Assembly: GCA_021827225.1 (NCBI GenBank)
Contig: JAKAXG010000282.1
Location: 1 to 6,141 of the forward strand
DNA length: 6,141 nucleotides
Direction: 5' to 3'
From: Actinomycetes bacterium
GTDB lineage: Bacteria; Actinomycetota; Acidimicrobiia; Acidimicrobiales; Palsa-688
Made by a program: the position numbers and the translations under genes. Shown here one piece after another: positions 1 through 5,485 of the stretch. The notes under the pieces were generated by a model. That model made no database searches. It saw nothing but the letters and a program-made list of their open reading frames with translations, and was not told the DNA's origin. Every line of letters begins with the position of its first letter. Position 1 is the stretch's first letter.

Positions 1-402
1 CGTGAGCCGGTCCATGAAATGCCGCCGCACCGCCTGGAGATGTCCGGGAGCGGCGGCTTCGAGTTCGCGCCGACCCCGGCTGGTGGCGATCACGTGGGCG
101 CCTCGCCGGTCGGAGCCGCACTTCTCCTTCTCCACCAGGCCCCGCTCGGCCATGCGGCTGACCTGGTGGGACACCCGGCTCTTCTCCCAGCCGAGGGTCC
201 TGGCCAGCTCGAACAGACGCATCCGCCCCTCCGGCTGGTCGGTGAGGGCGACCAGGACCACGTAATCGGGGTAGGACAGCCCGGCGTCGGCCGCCAGCTG
301 GCGGGCCAGCTCACCATCGAGGCGCAGGTGCATGAACTGAAGCGCCCGCCACGCCCGCTCCTCGCGCTCGTCGAGCCACCGCACATCTTCCACAGCGTTC
401 AT
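1..402 (-). CDS. MarR-family transcriptional regulator, C-terminus cut by window edge
   Basis: Reading down from the ATG at 402, 134 codons stay open to the window edge, so only the last part of the protein is missing. The product begins MNAVEDVRWLDEREERAW. It has an N-terminal dimerisation helix (about residues 10-38), then a winged helix-turn-helix: a LSYPDYVVLVAL helix at 42-53, MRLFELARTLGWEKSRVSHQVSRM at 61-84 (recognition helix around 73-84), and the beta wing DRRGAHVIAT at 98-107, followed by the usual RGRRELEAAAPGH helix. These are classic MarR-family signatures. A single Cys95 lies just before the wing; whether it senses redox is unknown. The gene is divergent from yceI with 70 bp between the two starts, so it most likely controls yceI and itself through the palindrome at 424-439. 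The ribosome site is weak (AGG touching the ATG) and the predicted leader is very short. The ligand cannot be read from the sequence. Confidence 0.93.
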   Translation of the reverse strand, partial: MNAVEDVRWLDEREERAWRALQFMHLRLDGELARQLAADAGLSYPDYVVLVALTDQPEGRMRLFELARTLGWEKSRVSHQVSRMAERGLVEKEKCGSDRRGAHVIATSRGRRELEAAAPGHLQAVRRHFMDRLT

Positions 403-420
403 CCTACCGGGAATAGATGA

Positions 421-449
421 TATATCCACCATGTTGGATGATGTGTCAA
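421..449 (-). promoter_or_regulatory. Predicted promoter of the MarR gene
   Basis: On the minus strand a perfect TTGACA (444-449) is followed after 17 bp by GATATA (421-426), a weak -10 box. Transcription would begin near 413-415, leaving about a dozen leader bases before the ATG at 402. A weaker yceI promoter may run the other way over the same bases: TTCATC at 398-403, then 17 bp, then TATATC at 421-426. The -35 and spacing are seen directly; the -10 assignment is inference. Confidence 0.5.
424..439. promoter_or_regulatory. Probable MarR operator (16-bp palindrome)
   Basis: The arms ATCCA (424-428) and TGGAT (435-439) are perfect inverted repeats around a palindromic CATG core, giving 7 matched pairs out of 8. 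It sits in the spacer of the predicted MarR promoter and just downstream of the possible yceI -10, where bound repressor would block both directions. Size, symmetry, AT-rich setting and position between divergent MarR and target genes fit known MarR operators. Binding itself is inferred. Confidence 0.6.
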
Positions 450-458
450 CCAGTTCTC

Positions 459-463
459 AGGAG
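459..463 (+). promoter_or_regulatory. Ribosome binding site of yceI
   Basis: AGGAG lies 9 bases before the ATG at 473. It touches the in-frame ATG at 464, which is therefore too close, and lies after the ATG at 431, which falls inside the operator. The site decides in favour of the start at 473. Confidence 0.7.
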
Positions 464-472
464 ATGGAAGCC

Positions 473-1042
473 ATGACCACGACCACCAGCATTCCGGCCA
501 CGCTGACCGGCACCTACACCATCGACCCGACCCACAGCCGGATCGGCTTCGTCGCCCGTCACGCCATGGTCACCAAGGTGCGGGGCGCGTTCAACGAATA
601 CGAGGGCAGCGGCTACTTCGACGCCGAGCAGCCGGCCAACTCCCGGGCCCAGCTGACCATCCAGGCGGCCAGCATCGACACCCGCAACGCCGATCGCGAT
701 GCCCACCTGCGCTCGAACGACTTCTTCGACATGGACACCTACCCGCAGATCACCTTCACCTCGACCGCGGTCGAGGCGGTCGGCGCCGGCCAGTACCGGG
801 TCACCGGGGACCTGACCATCAAGGGCGTCACCCGGCCGGTCACGGTCGACTTCGACTACACCGGCACCGCCGTCGACCCCTACGGCAACACCCGCATCGG
901 CTTCGAAGGCAAGACCACCGTCAACCGCAAGGACTGGGGCGTCAACTGGAACGCCGCCCTCGAAGCCGGAGGCGTCCTCGTCAGCGAGAACATCACCCTC
1001 GAGTTCGATGTGTCCGCCATCCGCACCGGCGACGCCGCCTGA
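473..1042 (+). CDS. YceI-family lipocalin-like protein
   Basis: The 189-residue product matches the YceI family along its length: GTYTIDPTHSRIGFVARHAMVTKVRGAF at about 13-40, the SIDTRNADRDAHLRSNDFFD block at 67-86, YPQITF at 90-95, DLTIKGVTRPV at 113-123, and the C-terminal NRKDWGVNWN (151-160) followed by VLVSENITLEFDV. The family forms an extended beta-barrel with a hydrophobic pocket; solved members bind isoprenoid or polyprenyl-like lipids. There is no signal peptide or lipoprotein Cys, so this copy is predicted cytoplasmic, unlike the periplasmic E. coli YceI. An in-frame ATG at 431 would add 14 residues unrelated to the family and lies in the operator; the AGGAG at 459-463 supports 473. 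It is divergent from the MarR gene, a frequent arrangement for actinobacterial yceI genes. A role in isoprenoid or quinone binding or in stress is inferred from the family only. Confidence 0.93.
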   Translation: MTTTTSIPATLTGTYTIDPTHSRIGFVARHAMVTKVRGAFNEYEGSGYFDAEQPANSRAQLTIQAASIDTRNADRDAHLRSNDFFDMDTYPQITFTSTAVEAVGAGQYRVTGDLTIKGVTRPVTVDFDYTGTAVDPYGNTRIGFEGKTTVNRKDWGVNWNAALEAGGVLVSENITLEFDVSAIRTGDAA

Positions 1043-1051
1043 CACCGCGGC

Positions 1052-1088
1052 CGCCCGCCCGGGAGGACAGCACCTCTCTGGGCGGGCG
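1052..1088. terminator. Hairpin between converging genes, probable bidirectional terminator
   Basis: CGCCCGCCC (1052-1060) and GGGCGGGCG (1080-1088) form a perfect 9-bp GC stem. Inside the loop GAGG (1063-1066) and CCTC (1073-1076) can extend the pairing. It starts 10 bases after the yceI stop and lies 24 bases past the stop of the converging gene. There is no T-run on either side, as is common in high-GC actinobacteria. Confidence 0.6.
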
Positions 1089-1111
1089 TCCGGCCGATCC
1101 GGCACCTACCG

Positions 1112-1474
1112 TCAGATCACCTCGACGGTGTAGTGGATCGTCTGGGCGACGATCCACCCGTTCTCGATGACGAACGAGTCGGCCCCGTCGCGCACCCGGG
1201 TGTGCTCCGCCTCGGAGGTCCACTCCAAGAACGCGAAGCGGCCCTCCACCAGCCGGTTGATGTAGACATATGGAGCGCCGGGCAACTCCTCGCCCAGCAA
1301 CCGGGCGAGATGGCGGGCCCCGTCCCGGCCGTGGAACACCCCCCGGCGCTCCAGGATGACGCAGTCGGGCGCGACGTTGCGCTCGATGTCCTCCTCGAAG
1401 CGGTGCTCGCCGGCCAGGCGCAGATGGTCGTCGAAGACCTCCGCCGGCGCGCGGACTCTCAGGTCTTCAGCCAC
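1112..1474 (-). CDS. NTF2/SnoaL-like domain protein
   Basis: The product of about 120 residues has the layout of the NTF2-like superfamily: an N-terminal helical part ending in FEEDIERNVAPDCVIL (about 26-41), a GVFHGRDGARHLARLL helix (46-61), then the curved beta sheet YVYINRLVEGRFAFLEWTSEAEHTRV (69-94), DGADSFVIENGWIVAQTIHYTVEVI to the end. The closing 'D.F.. .NG.I..QTIHYTV' pattern is typical of small SnoaL-like proteins, which include cyclases, isomerases and many of unknown function. The size is normal for the family. The reaction cannot be predicted. I prefer the GTG at 1474 over the TTG at 1477 because GGGAGG (1481-1486) is 6 bases from the former and only 3 from the latter. It converges on yceI and is divergent from the dioxygenase gene 390 bp away. 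Confidence 0.85.
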   Translation of the reverse strand: MAEDLRVRAPAEVFDDHLRLAGEHRFEEDIERNVAPDCVILERRGVFHGRDGARHLARLLGEELPGAPYVYINRLVEGRFAFLEWTSEAEHTRVRDGADSFVIENGWIVAQTIHYTVEVI

Positions 1475-1480
1475 CAACTA

Positions 1481-1486
1481 CCTCCC
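1481..1486 (-). promoter_or_regulatory. Ribosome binding site of the SnoaL-like gene
   Basis: On the minus strand GGGAGG lies 6 bases before GTG (1474) and 3 bases before TTG (1477). It is the strongest Shine-Dalgarno match in this part of the window and favours the GTG start. Confidence 0.65.
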
Positions 1487-1685
1487 TTTCTCCAGATGCA
1501 GGCGGCGGGATCTCCGCACGACCATCGGCAACCTCCTCCTCCGGCGGGCGGTCCAGCCGATGCGAACTCGGCGGTTCCATTCTCGCTCATCCACCCGCCC
1601 CTCCTCGCCGACCCGAGGGATGCTTCCGGTGCCCACGGGCTCTCTGGCGGCTCTGGCGGCTCGGCGCGAATCGTCGGCACAGCCC

Positions 1686-1725
1686 CTACCTTCCTCATAC
1701 CGAGCATGGGGTATGAGCCGGGTAG
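1686..1725. repeat. 40-bp two-tier inverted repeat, candidate operator or RNA hairpin
   Basis: CTCATACC (1694-1701) and GGTATGAG (1710-1717) are perfect 8-bp inverted repeats around an 8-base centre. An outer pair, CTACC (1686-1690) and GGTAG (1721-1725), is also perfect and is separated from the inner arms by 3 bases on each side. The symmetry is too exact and too well centred to look accidental. The inner ATACC...GGTAT pattern recalls CsoR-type operators, but no CsoR or copper gene is visible. Being midway between divergent genes, it may control one or both. Confidence 0.6.
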
Positions 1726-1730
1726 CGGCG

Positions 1731-1747
1731 CCGGGCAGAGCGCCCGG
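1731..1747. repeat. GC-rich hairpin beside the 40-bp palindrome
   Basis: CCGGGC (1731-1736) and GCCCGG (1742-1747) form a perfect 6-bp stem with a 5-base loop, 5 bases after the larger palindrome. No T-run follows on either strand. It could be part of a structured 5' leader for the dioxygenase mRNA, or a chance GC palindrome. Confidence 0.35.
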
Positions 1748-1864
1748 TCGCCTGGCCTGCTGGACCGGGCTCGTCTCTGGCGCGACGATGGGCCTGGCCA
1801 GAGAGGAAGAGGGTGACACACGCGAGGGTTCAAACCGTCGGATCGGGATGGCGGATGATCTGCG

Positions 1865-2722
1865 GTGACTGACGCCAGAAGCAGGCCGGCGGCGTTCCTG
1901 GGTCACGGCAACCCCATGAACGCCCTCGATCACAACCGCTACACCGACGCCTGGCGGGCGCTGGGCGAGCGCGCCGGCCGCCCGGCTGGGATACTGGCCA
2001 TATCGGCCCACTGGTACACCAATGCCACGGCGGTGACCTCCATGGCCCACCCGCGCACCATTCACGACTTCTACGGCTTCCCCGAGCAGCTGTTCGCCGT
2101 CGACTACCCGGCACCGGGGGACCCCGCACTGGCCCGCCGGGTCGTCGACCTGCTCGAGCCGACCTGGGTCGGCCAGGACAGTGACAGCTGGGGAATCGAC
2201 CACGGCACCTGGTCGGTCCTGGTGCACGTCTTCCCCGACGCCGACATCCCGGTGGTGCAGCTGTCCATCAACGCCGCGAAATCCTTCGACTACCACTTCG
2301 AACTGGGCCGCCGGTTGGCGCCGCTACGAGAAGACGGCATCCTGATCCTCGGAAGCGGCAATGTGGTCCACAACCTGCGCCTGATCGACTGGAGCCACAC
2401 GGACGGCTCATTCGACTGGGCCCGACGATTCGACGAAAAGGTCACCGCGATCATGACCTCCGCCCCCGGCGACATCCTCTCGATCGTCGAAGACCCCGAC
2501 TACCAGATGGCCGCTCCCACACCTGACCACTTCATCCCCCTGCTCTACATCGCCGGTCTGGCCGACGCCGCCGAGGAGAAGGCCAGCGTCCTGGTCGACG
2601 GCTACGCCATGGGGTCGCTGTCCATGACCTGCTTCACCCTCGGTTGCAACGAAGTGACCGTCACCCAAACCGGGGCGGCACCGCCCCTACCGCAGGTACC
2701 GGCGGACGAGTCCAACCTCTGA
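1865..2722 (+). CDS. ygiD: YgiD/DODA-type class III extradiol dioxygenase
   Basis: The 285-residue product is a full-length member of the LigB-like family that includes E. coli YgiD and plant 4,5-DOPA dioxygenase. It opens with PAAFLGHGNPMNAL (8-21), then AISAHWYTNATAV (45-57), IHDFYGFPEQLFAVDYPAPGDP (66-87), WGIDHGTWSVLVHVFPDADIPVVQLSIN (109-136), ILGSGNVVHNL (161-171) and PTPDHFIPLLY (217-227). His14, His49 and His221 are the expected metal ligands and His169 the conserved active-site His; His113 is also conserved. Such enzymes cut catechol rings next to the hydroxyls using Fe(II) or Zn; the physiological substrate of bacterial members is mostly unknown. The GTG at 1865 is the only start that keeps the conserved N-terminus, since an in-frame stop lies at 1856-1858. 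No good ribosome site is seen; a short upstream frame ends in a GTGA overlap with the start. Cytoplasmic, no signal peptide. Confidence 0.93.
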   Translation: MTDARSRPAAFLGHGNPMNALDHNRYTDAWRALGERAGRPAGILAISAHWYTNATAVTSMAHPRTIHDFYGFPEQLFAVDYPAPGDPALARRVVDLLEPTWVGQDSDSWGIDHGTWSVLVHVFPDADIPVVQLSINAAKSFDYHFELGRRLAPLREDGILILGSGNVVHNLRLIDWSHTDGSFDWARRFDEKVTAIMTSAPGDILSIVEDPDYQMAAPTPDHFIPLLYIAGLADAAEEKASVLVDGYAMGSLSMTCFTLGCNEVTVTQTGAAPPLPQVPADESNL

Positions 2723-2749
2723 AAAGCGCCGGCTCGGAAAAATGGAACA

Positions 2750-2766
2750 CTCCGAGCTGCTCGGAG
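2750..2766 (-). terminator. Intrinsic terminator between converging genes
   Basis: CTCCGAG (2750-2756) and CTCGGAG (2760-2766) form a perfect 7-bp stem with a 3-base loop. On the minus strand the stem is followed within 7 bases by a run of five T, making it a good terminator for the glycosyltransferase operon, whose stop is 44 bases upstream. It also lies 28 bases past the dioxygenase stop and may work weakly in that direction. Confidence 0.65.
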
Positions 2767-2809
2767 CTGTTCTCGGCGGGCGGCGATCGCCTTACCGTGG
2801 ATCAGGCTC

Positions 2810-4354
2810 TCACCCGTAGTGACGAGCGGCAGGCCAGGCCTCGGCCCAGGTCCGTCTCTGCCCGGTGCATATCCAGATCTGATCGCCGCGCTCCTCGCTC
2901 CAGACGCCGTGCGGCGTCGACACCGTGCCCGCCGGCCGCACGTGGGTGAAGATGGTGAGCAGGTAGCTGCGGGAGAGGTTGACGGCGATGGTGGTCGAAC
3001 GGTTCGGGGCGCCGCCCGGCCCCCACCACCAGAAGTTGTTGTGGCCGCTGATCGCCTCGGGCAGCCGGTACGCGGGGCCGTACAGATCGATGGCGCCGGC
3101 CGCCCCGTAGTCACCGGTGTAGATGACCAACCGCTCGCGCTCGGTCGAAGGAAGGGTGGACGCGATGGCGGCGACCTGTCGGGTGAAGTGCGGCCAGCCG
3201 ACGGTTGCGCTGAGGTCTTTGTTGATGGCGCCCTGCCACGGGCCGGTGGCCAGCGCCGACGCCGGCAGCACCGGCAGGGTGAGTGGGAGGGCCACCACGG
3301 CGCCGAGGGTCATGGCGGCTATCCGGCTTCTGAGGGCGCCGGGGCGCCGGGCGGCCAGCCGCTCCTCCACGTAGAGCCCGCCGCCGGCGAACAGGGCGTA
3401 GTACATGCCAGCCAGGTAGTAGGGCTTGGCCCCGGCGAGGGTGTAGATCACGAGCAGGGCCAGGTAGGCGATGCCCAGCGGGCGTCCGTGCGGATGGCGC
3501 AGCAGGCGACGCAGGCCGGGAAGCCACACCCAGGCGAGGACAGGCCCCACCACGATGAACTGCGCCGGGATGAACGCCAGCGACGCGGCCAGGGTCGAGT
3601 TCTCGCGGTGAAGGCTCTCCAACATGGCGACCTGGGCCCAGTGATGGGTGGCGTTCCAGGCCACATCAGGGCTGAAGATGACCGCCGCCGCCGCCGCCCC
3701 GGCCGCCATCCACCAGGACCGCAGCAGCGTCCAGCGGCGGCAGACGGCCAGTCCGGTGACGGCGCCGATGGCCAGGTAGCCGACGTTGAGCTTGTTGAGC
3801 AGTGCCGCCCCGAAGGCTGCGCCGACCAGCAGCCACCACCTCGGGTCGTTCGAGGTGACCAGCCTGGCGAGCAGGTACGTGATCGTCGACCAGAACAGCA
3901 GATCGAACGCAGTGGTGGACAGAAGATGGAAGGCGGCCAGGTCCTGCGTCGACGCCGCCGCGGCGACCGCCGCCACCAGCTGGGCGCGGCCGCCTCCTCC
4001 CAGCTGGCGAGCGGTCAGCGCCGTCATCGCCACCGCCGCTCCGCCGGCGAGGGCCGGGAGGAAGCGCAGCCAGAACACCGACGTTCCGAAGACGGCCAGC
4101 ACCAGGCGGGCTACCGCCGGGACGAGCGGCGGTTGATCCACGTACCCCCATGACAGGTGCCGGGCGCATTGCAGGAAGTACAACTCGTCCCTGTGGAATC
4201 CGTAGCGGCTGGCCACCACCAGCTCCACGGCGGTCATGACCGAAGCGACGGCCAGGACCGGACGGTGAGCGAACGGCTCCAGATCGCGCCGGACCCATCC
4301 TGCGGTGCGGACCGAACTGTGAGAGCCGTGGCCGCCGACGGTGGGGCTGGTCAT
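2810..4354 (-). CDS. Polytopic glycosyltransferase, GT39/ArnT-like
   Basis: The 514-residue product is a GT-C fold membrane glycosyltransferase of the group annotated as glycosyltransferase family 39 or ArnT/PMT-like. After a first membrane helix (about 32-48) comes the loop FHRDELYFLQCARHLSWGYVDQPPL (53-77); the Asp56-Glu57 pair is the acidic catalytic motif of this fold. Many hydrophobic helices follow to about residue 375, including a short LLNKLNVGYLAIG segment. The C-terminal part, about 385-514, is a soluble domain with VIYTGDYGAAGAIDLYGPA, GHNNFWWWGPG (437-447) and the family's usual ending around WAEAWPAARHYG, so it is complete. Such enzymes move a sugar from a polyprenyl-phosphate donor to a protein, lipid or glycan on the outer membrane face; acceptor and sugar are unknown. 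Its ATG overlaps the TetR stop as ATGA and has no clear ribosome site, so translation is probably coupled to TetR. The frame stays open further upstream, but only as a shadow of the TetR gene. Confidence 0.9.
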   Translation of the reverse strand: MTSPTVGGHGSHSSVRTAGWVRRDLEPFAHRPVLAVASVMTAVELVVASRYGFHRDELYFLQCARHLSWGYVDQPPLVPAVARLVLAVFGTSVFWLRFLPALAGGAAVAMTALTARQLGGGGRAQLVAAVAAAASTQDLAAFHLLSTTAFDLLFWSTITYLLARLVTSNDPRWWLLVGAAFGAALLNKLNVGYLAIGAVTGLAVCRRWTLLRSWWMAAGAAAAAVIFSPDVAWNATHHWAQVAMLESLHRENSTLAASLAFIPAQFIVVGPVLAWVWLPGLRRLLRHPHGRPLGIAYLALLVIYTLAGAKPYYLAGMYYALFAGGGLYVEERLAARRPGALRSRIAAMTLGAVVALPLTLPVLPASALATGPWQGAINKDLSATVGWPHFTRQVAAIASTLPSTERERLVIYTGDYGAAGAIDLYGPAYRLPEAISGHNNFWWWGPGGAPNRSTTIAVNLSRSYLLTIFTHVRPAGTVSTPHGVWSEERGDQIWICTGQRRTWAEAWPAARHYG

Positions 4355-5052
4355 CGGCCGGACCGTTCCCGCAGCAGCGCATGGCAGACGAACTCGACGA
4401 CCGTGCGGCGCGCCGCCTCGTCGTCGAAGCGGCCGGCGTCCCGGCCCTCGAAGCGCTTCCACGCGAACCAGGCCACCGACTCGGTGACCATCTGCGACGC
4501 CACGGCCATGTCGGGGAACGACGCCAGATGCCCCGACGCCGCTCTCCTCACCAGGTACCGGGTGAGCAGATCGATGCGCGCCCGCCGGCCACGACCGAAG
4601 TACAGCTCCTCGAGAGCCGGTAGGTCGGCCGCGCTCGCCTCGATCACCGACAGGACGCCCCGAAGCTGCTCCACCGTGCGGTACTGCTCGAGCACGATGG
4701 CCTCCAGCTCGGCCGCCACGTCGGGCGGTGGGTGGCCTTCGACCGCCGTCTCCAGCAAGGGGGTGACCGCCTGGCAGCGCAGCTCCCGCCCCACCATCTG
4801 CACCGTCGCCTCGATCCCCGGATCGGCGACAGGCAGCTCCGCGAAGTCCTCCGGCGCTCTCCCGAACCCCACCGCCAGCACCAGGTAGAGAAGCGCCTCC
4901 TTGCTCTGCACGTAGCTGTAGACGAGCCCGGTTGACACCCCCGCCTCGGCCGCCACCTCGGCCATGCGGGTACGCCGGTAGCCGAGCCGCCCGAAGCACA
5001 CCGCCCCCGATCGGGCGATCTCGCCCAAGCGGACCCCAGGTACGACAGCCAC
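4351..5052 (-). CDS. TetR/AcrR-family transcriptional regulator
   Basis: The 233-residue product has a clear N-terminal TetR DNA-binding domain: helix 1 IARSGAVCFGRLGYRRTRM (12-30) and the helix-turn-helix MAEVAAEAGVSTGLVYSYVQSKEALLY (30-56), with the near-universal GY..T...D/E.A..AGVS.G..Y.Y...KE.L pattern. The remainder is an all-helical ligand and dimerisation domain that identifies no ligand; length is normal to slightly long. The GTG at 5052 has no ribosome site, but it lies exactly where transcription from the promoter at 5059-5087 is expected to begin, so the mRNA is probably leaderless. The gene precedes and overlaps the glycosyltransferase by 4 bases and very likely represses both through the palindrome at 5068-5086. 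An in-frame later start would cut into helix 1, so none is preferred. Confidence 0.92.
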   Translation of the reverse strand: MAVVPGVRLGEIARSGAVCFGRLGYRRTRMAEVAAEAGVSTGLVYSYVQSKEALLYLVLAVGFGRAPEDFAELPVADPGIEATVQMVGRELRCQAVTPLLETAVEGHPPPDVAAELEAIVLEQYRTVEQLRGVLSVIEASAADLPALEELYFGRGRRARIDLLTRYLVRRAASGHLASFPDMAVASQMVTESVAWFAWKRFEGRDAGRFDDEAARRTVVEFVCHALLRERSGR

Positions 5053-5058
5053 GCTGTC

Positions 5059-5087
5059 AGTATGAACTGAATGAACGGTTCAGTCAA
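5059..5087 (-). promoter_or_regulatory. Promoter of the TetR-glycosyltransferase operon
   Basis: On the minus strand TTGACT (5082-5087) is followed after exactly 17 bp by CATACT (5059-5064), matching the consensus at 5 and 4 of 6 positions. The expected transcription start, 6-8 bases beyond the -10, falls at about 5051-5053, on the GTG start codon at 5052. This predicts a leaderless transcript, a common type in actinobacteria. Confidence 0.65.
5068..5086. promoter_or_regulatory. TetR operator, 19-bp palindrome
   Basis: The sequence TGAATGAACGGTTCAGTCA is symmetric about G5077: the inner TGAAC-G-GTTCA and outer TGA/TCA arms are perfect, with one mismatched pair between them. It fills the spacer and overlaps the -35 of the operon promoter, the classic place for TetR-family autorepression. 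It resembles published TetR-family boxes such as the Bacillus FadR site, which begins TGAATGA and ends TCATTCA, but that likeness does not establish the ligand. Confidence 0.72.
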
Positions 5088-5408
5088 TACCGTCCCGATG
5101 GTCTGTCCGCAACTCGTTGGAGCACCGCTGGCCGCGTTGTGACCGAGTGGCACGGTCCACCCGGGTTCTGGACGATCTGGTCGCCTTCGAAACCGATGGC
5201 AGCGCGGCCGTTATCGCCGGGGACGAGGGCGTGAGATGGCGCCACCCTGGCACGCCCGCAGCAGGCAGTCATCACGCCGTTCGCCCTCCGGGAACTCGGT
5301 GCCCGTGCTGCAGAACGTTGCAGGATTGCCCGGCGCCGAGAGCTATGCGCTCAGGCGGCTCGGCCTTCCGACGGTTGCGACGGGGTCGCTGGCGACCCTG
5401 CCGACATA
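5088..5408. other. Stretch without a recognisable gene
   Basis: About 320 bp between the TetR promoter and the acetyltransferase. No frame carries a family I recognise. On the plus strand a segment at about 5129-5270 (VLDDLVAFETDGSAAVIAGDEGV) has codon-like composition, as does another frame at about 5270-5400 (VLQNVAGLPGAESYALRRLGLPTVATG), which could be remains of decayed genes. A short inverted repeat, CTGCA (5308-5312) and TGCAG (5319-5323), and a CATAAT at 5405-5410 that resembles a -10 box without a matching -35 are the only other signals. Confidence 0.4.
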
Positions 5409-5485
5409 ATGTTGCGGTGGGACCGGTCAACTCGGTATGCGACCCGGCTGCTCAGTCCTGACACCTGGGACGATTTGCCCGTCTG
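5409..5485 (+). pseudogene. Out-of-frame 5' end of the GNAT acetyltransferase gene
   Basis: From the ATG at 5409 this frame reads MLRWDRSTRYATRLLSPDTW followed by DD, and the LSPDTWDD piece matches the N-terminal pattern usual for this acetyltransferase family just before 'FARLVEANxGVWGGCWC'. After GAT (5472-5474) only two bases, TT, precede GCC (5477-5479), where the family needs a Phe codon. One missing base therefore separates this piece from the rest of the gene. No standard slippery heptamer is present. It may be a true mutation or a sequencing error in a short T run. No other start codon is available upstream in this frame. Confidence 0.65.

Larger units (their letters stand above)
1475..1864. 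other. Gene-free divergent intergenic region
   Basis: This 390-bp stretch separates the SnoaL-like gene and the dioxygenase gene, which point away from each other. Open frames cross it on both strands, but they are Arg/Ser/Pro-rich, lack third-position GC bias and match no family, so I call none a gene. It holds the ribosome site at 1481-1486, a short tandem copy of CTCTGGCGG near 1641-1660, and the two inverted repeats at 1686-1725 and 1731-1747. I could not find a convincing -35/-10 pair for either flanking gene. Confidence 0.6.

Noticed and set aside
446..1105. Long minus-strand open frame of 219 codons opposite yceI
   Set aside because: It lies antisense to a clear YceI gene; its Gly/Val/Asp-rich product is the usual mirror of GC-biased codons and matches no family.
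1641..1665. Tandem CTCTGGCGG copies as a repeat array
   Set aside because: Only two full copies and a partial one in GC-rich sequence; too short to mean anything.
1133..1868. Plus-strand open frames across the SnoaL-like gene and the intergenic region
   Set aside because: They run antisense to a supported gene and continue as Arg/Ser/Pro-rich sequence with no family match. Only the short end near the dioxygenase start is kept as a low-interest finding.
1478..2296. Minus-strand open frame of 272 codons
   Set aside because: Its first half is antisense to the dioxygenase and its second half is Arg-rich low-complexity sequence in the intergenic region; no domain or ribosome site.
2819..4153. 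Plus-strand open frame of 444 codons opposite the glycosyltransferase
   Set aside because: Antisense shadow of a clear membrane protein; the product is Gly/Arg/Gln-rich without hydrophobic core or motifs.
4355..4999. N-terminal extension of the glycosyltransferase frame upstream of ATG 4354
   Set aside because: The extension is Gly/Arg-rich, lies fully inside the TetR gene in another frame, and has no GT39 similarity; the membrane protein starts naturally at 4354.
5468..5480. Programmed -1 ribosomal frameshift in the acetyltransferase
   Set aside because: Rereading T5474 would join the frames, but CGATTTG does not fit the X XXY YYZ slippery pattern and no strong stem just downstream was seen; a missing base is simpler.
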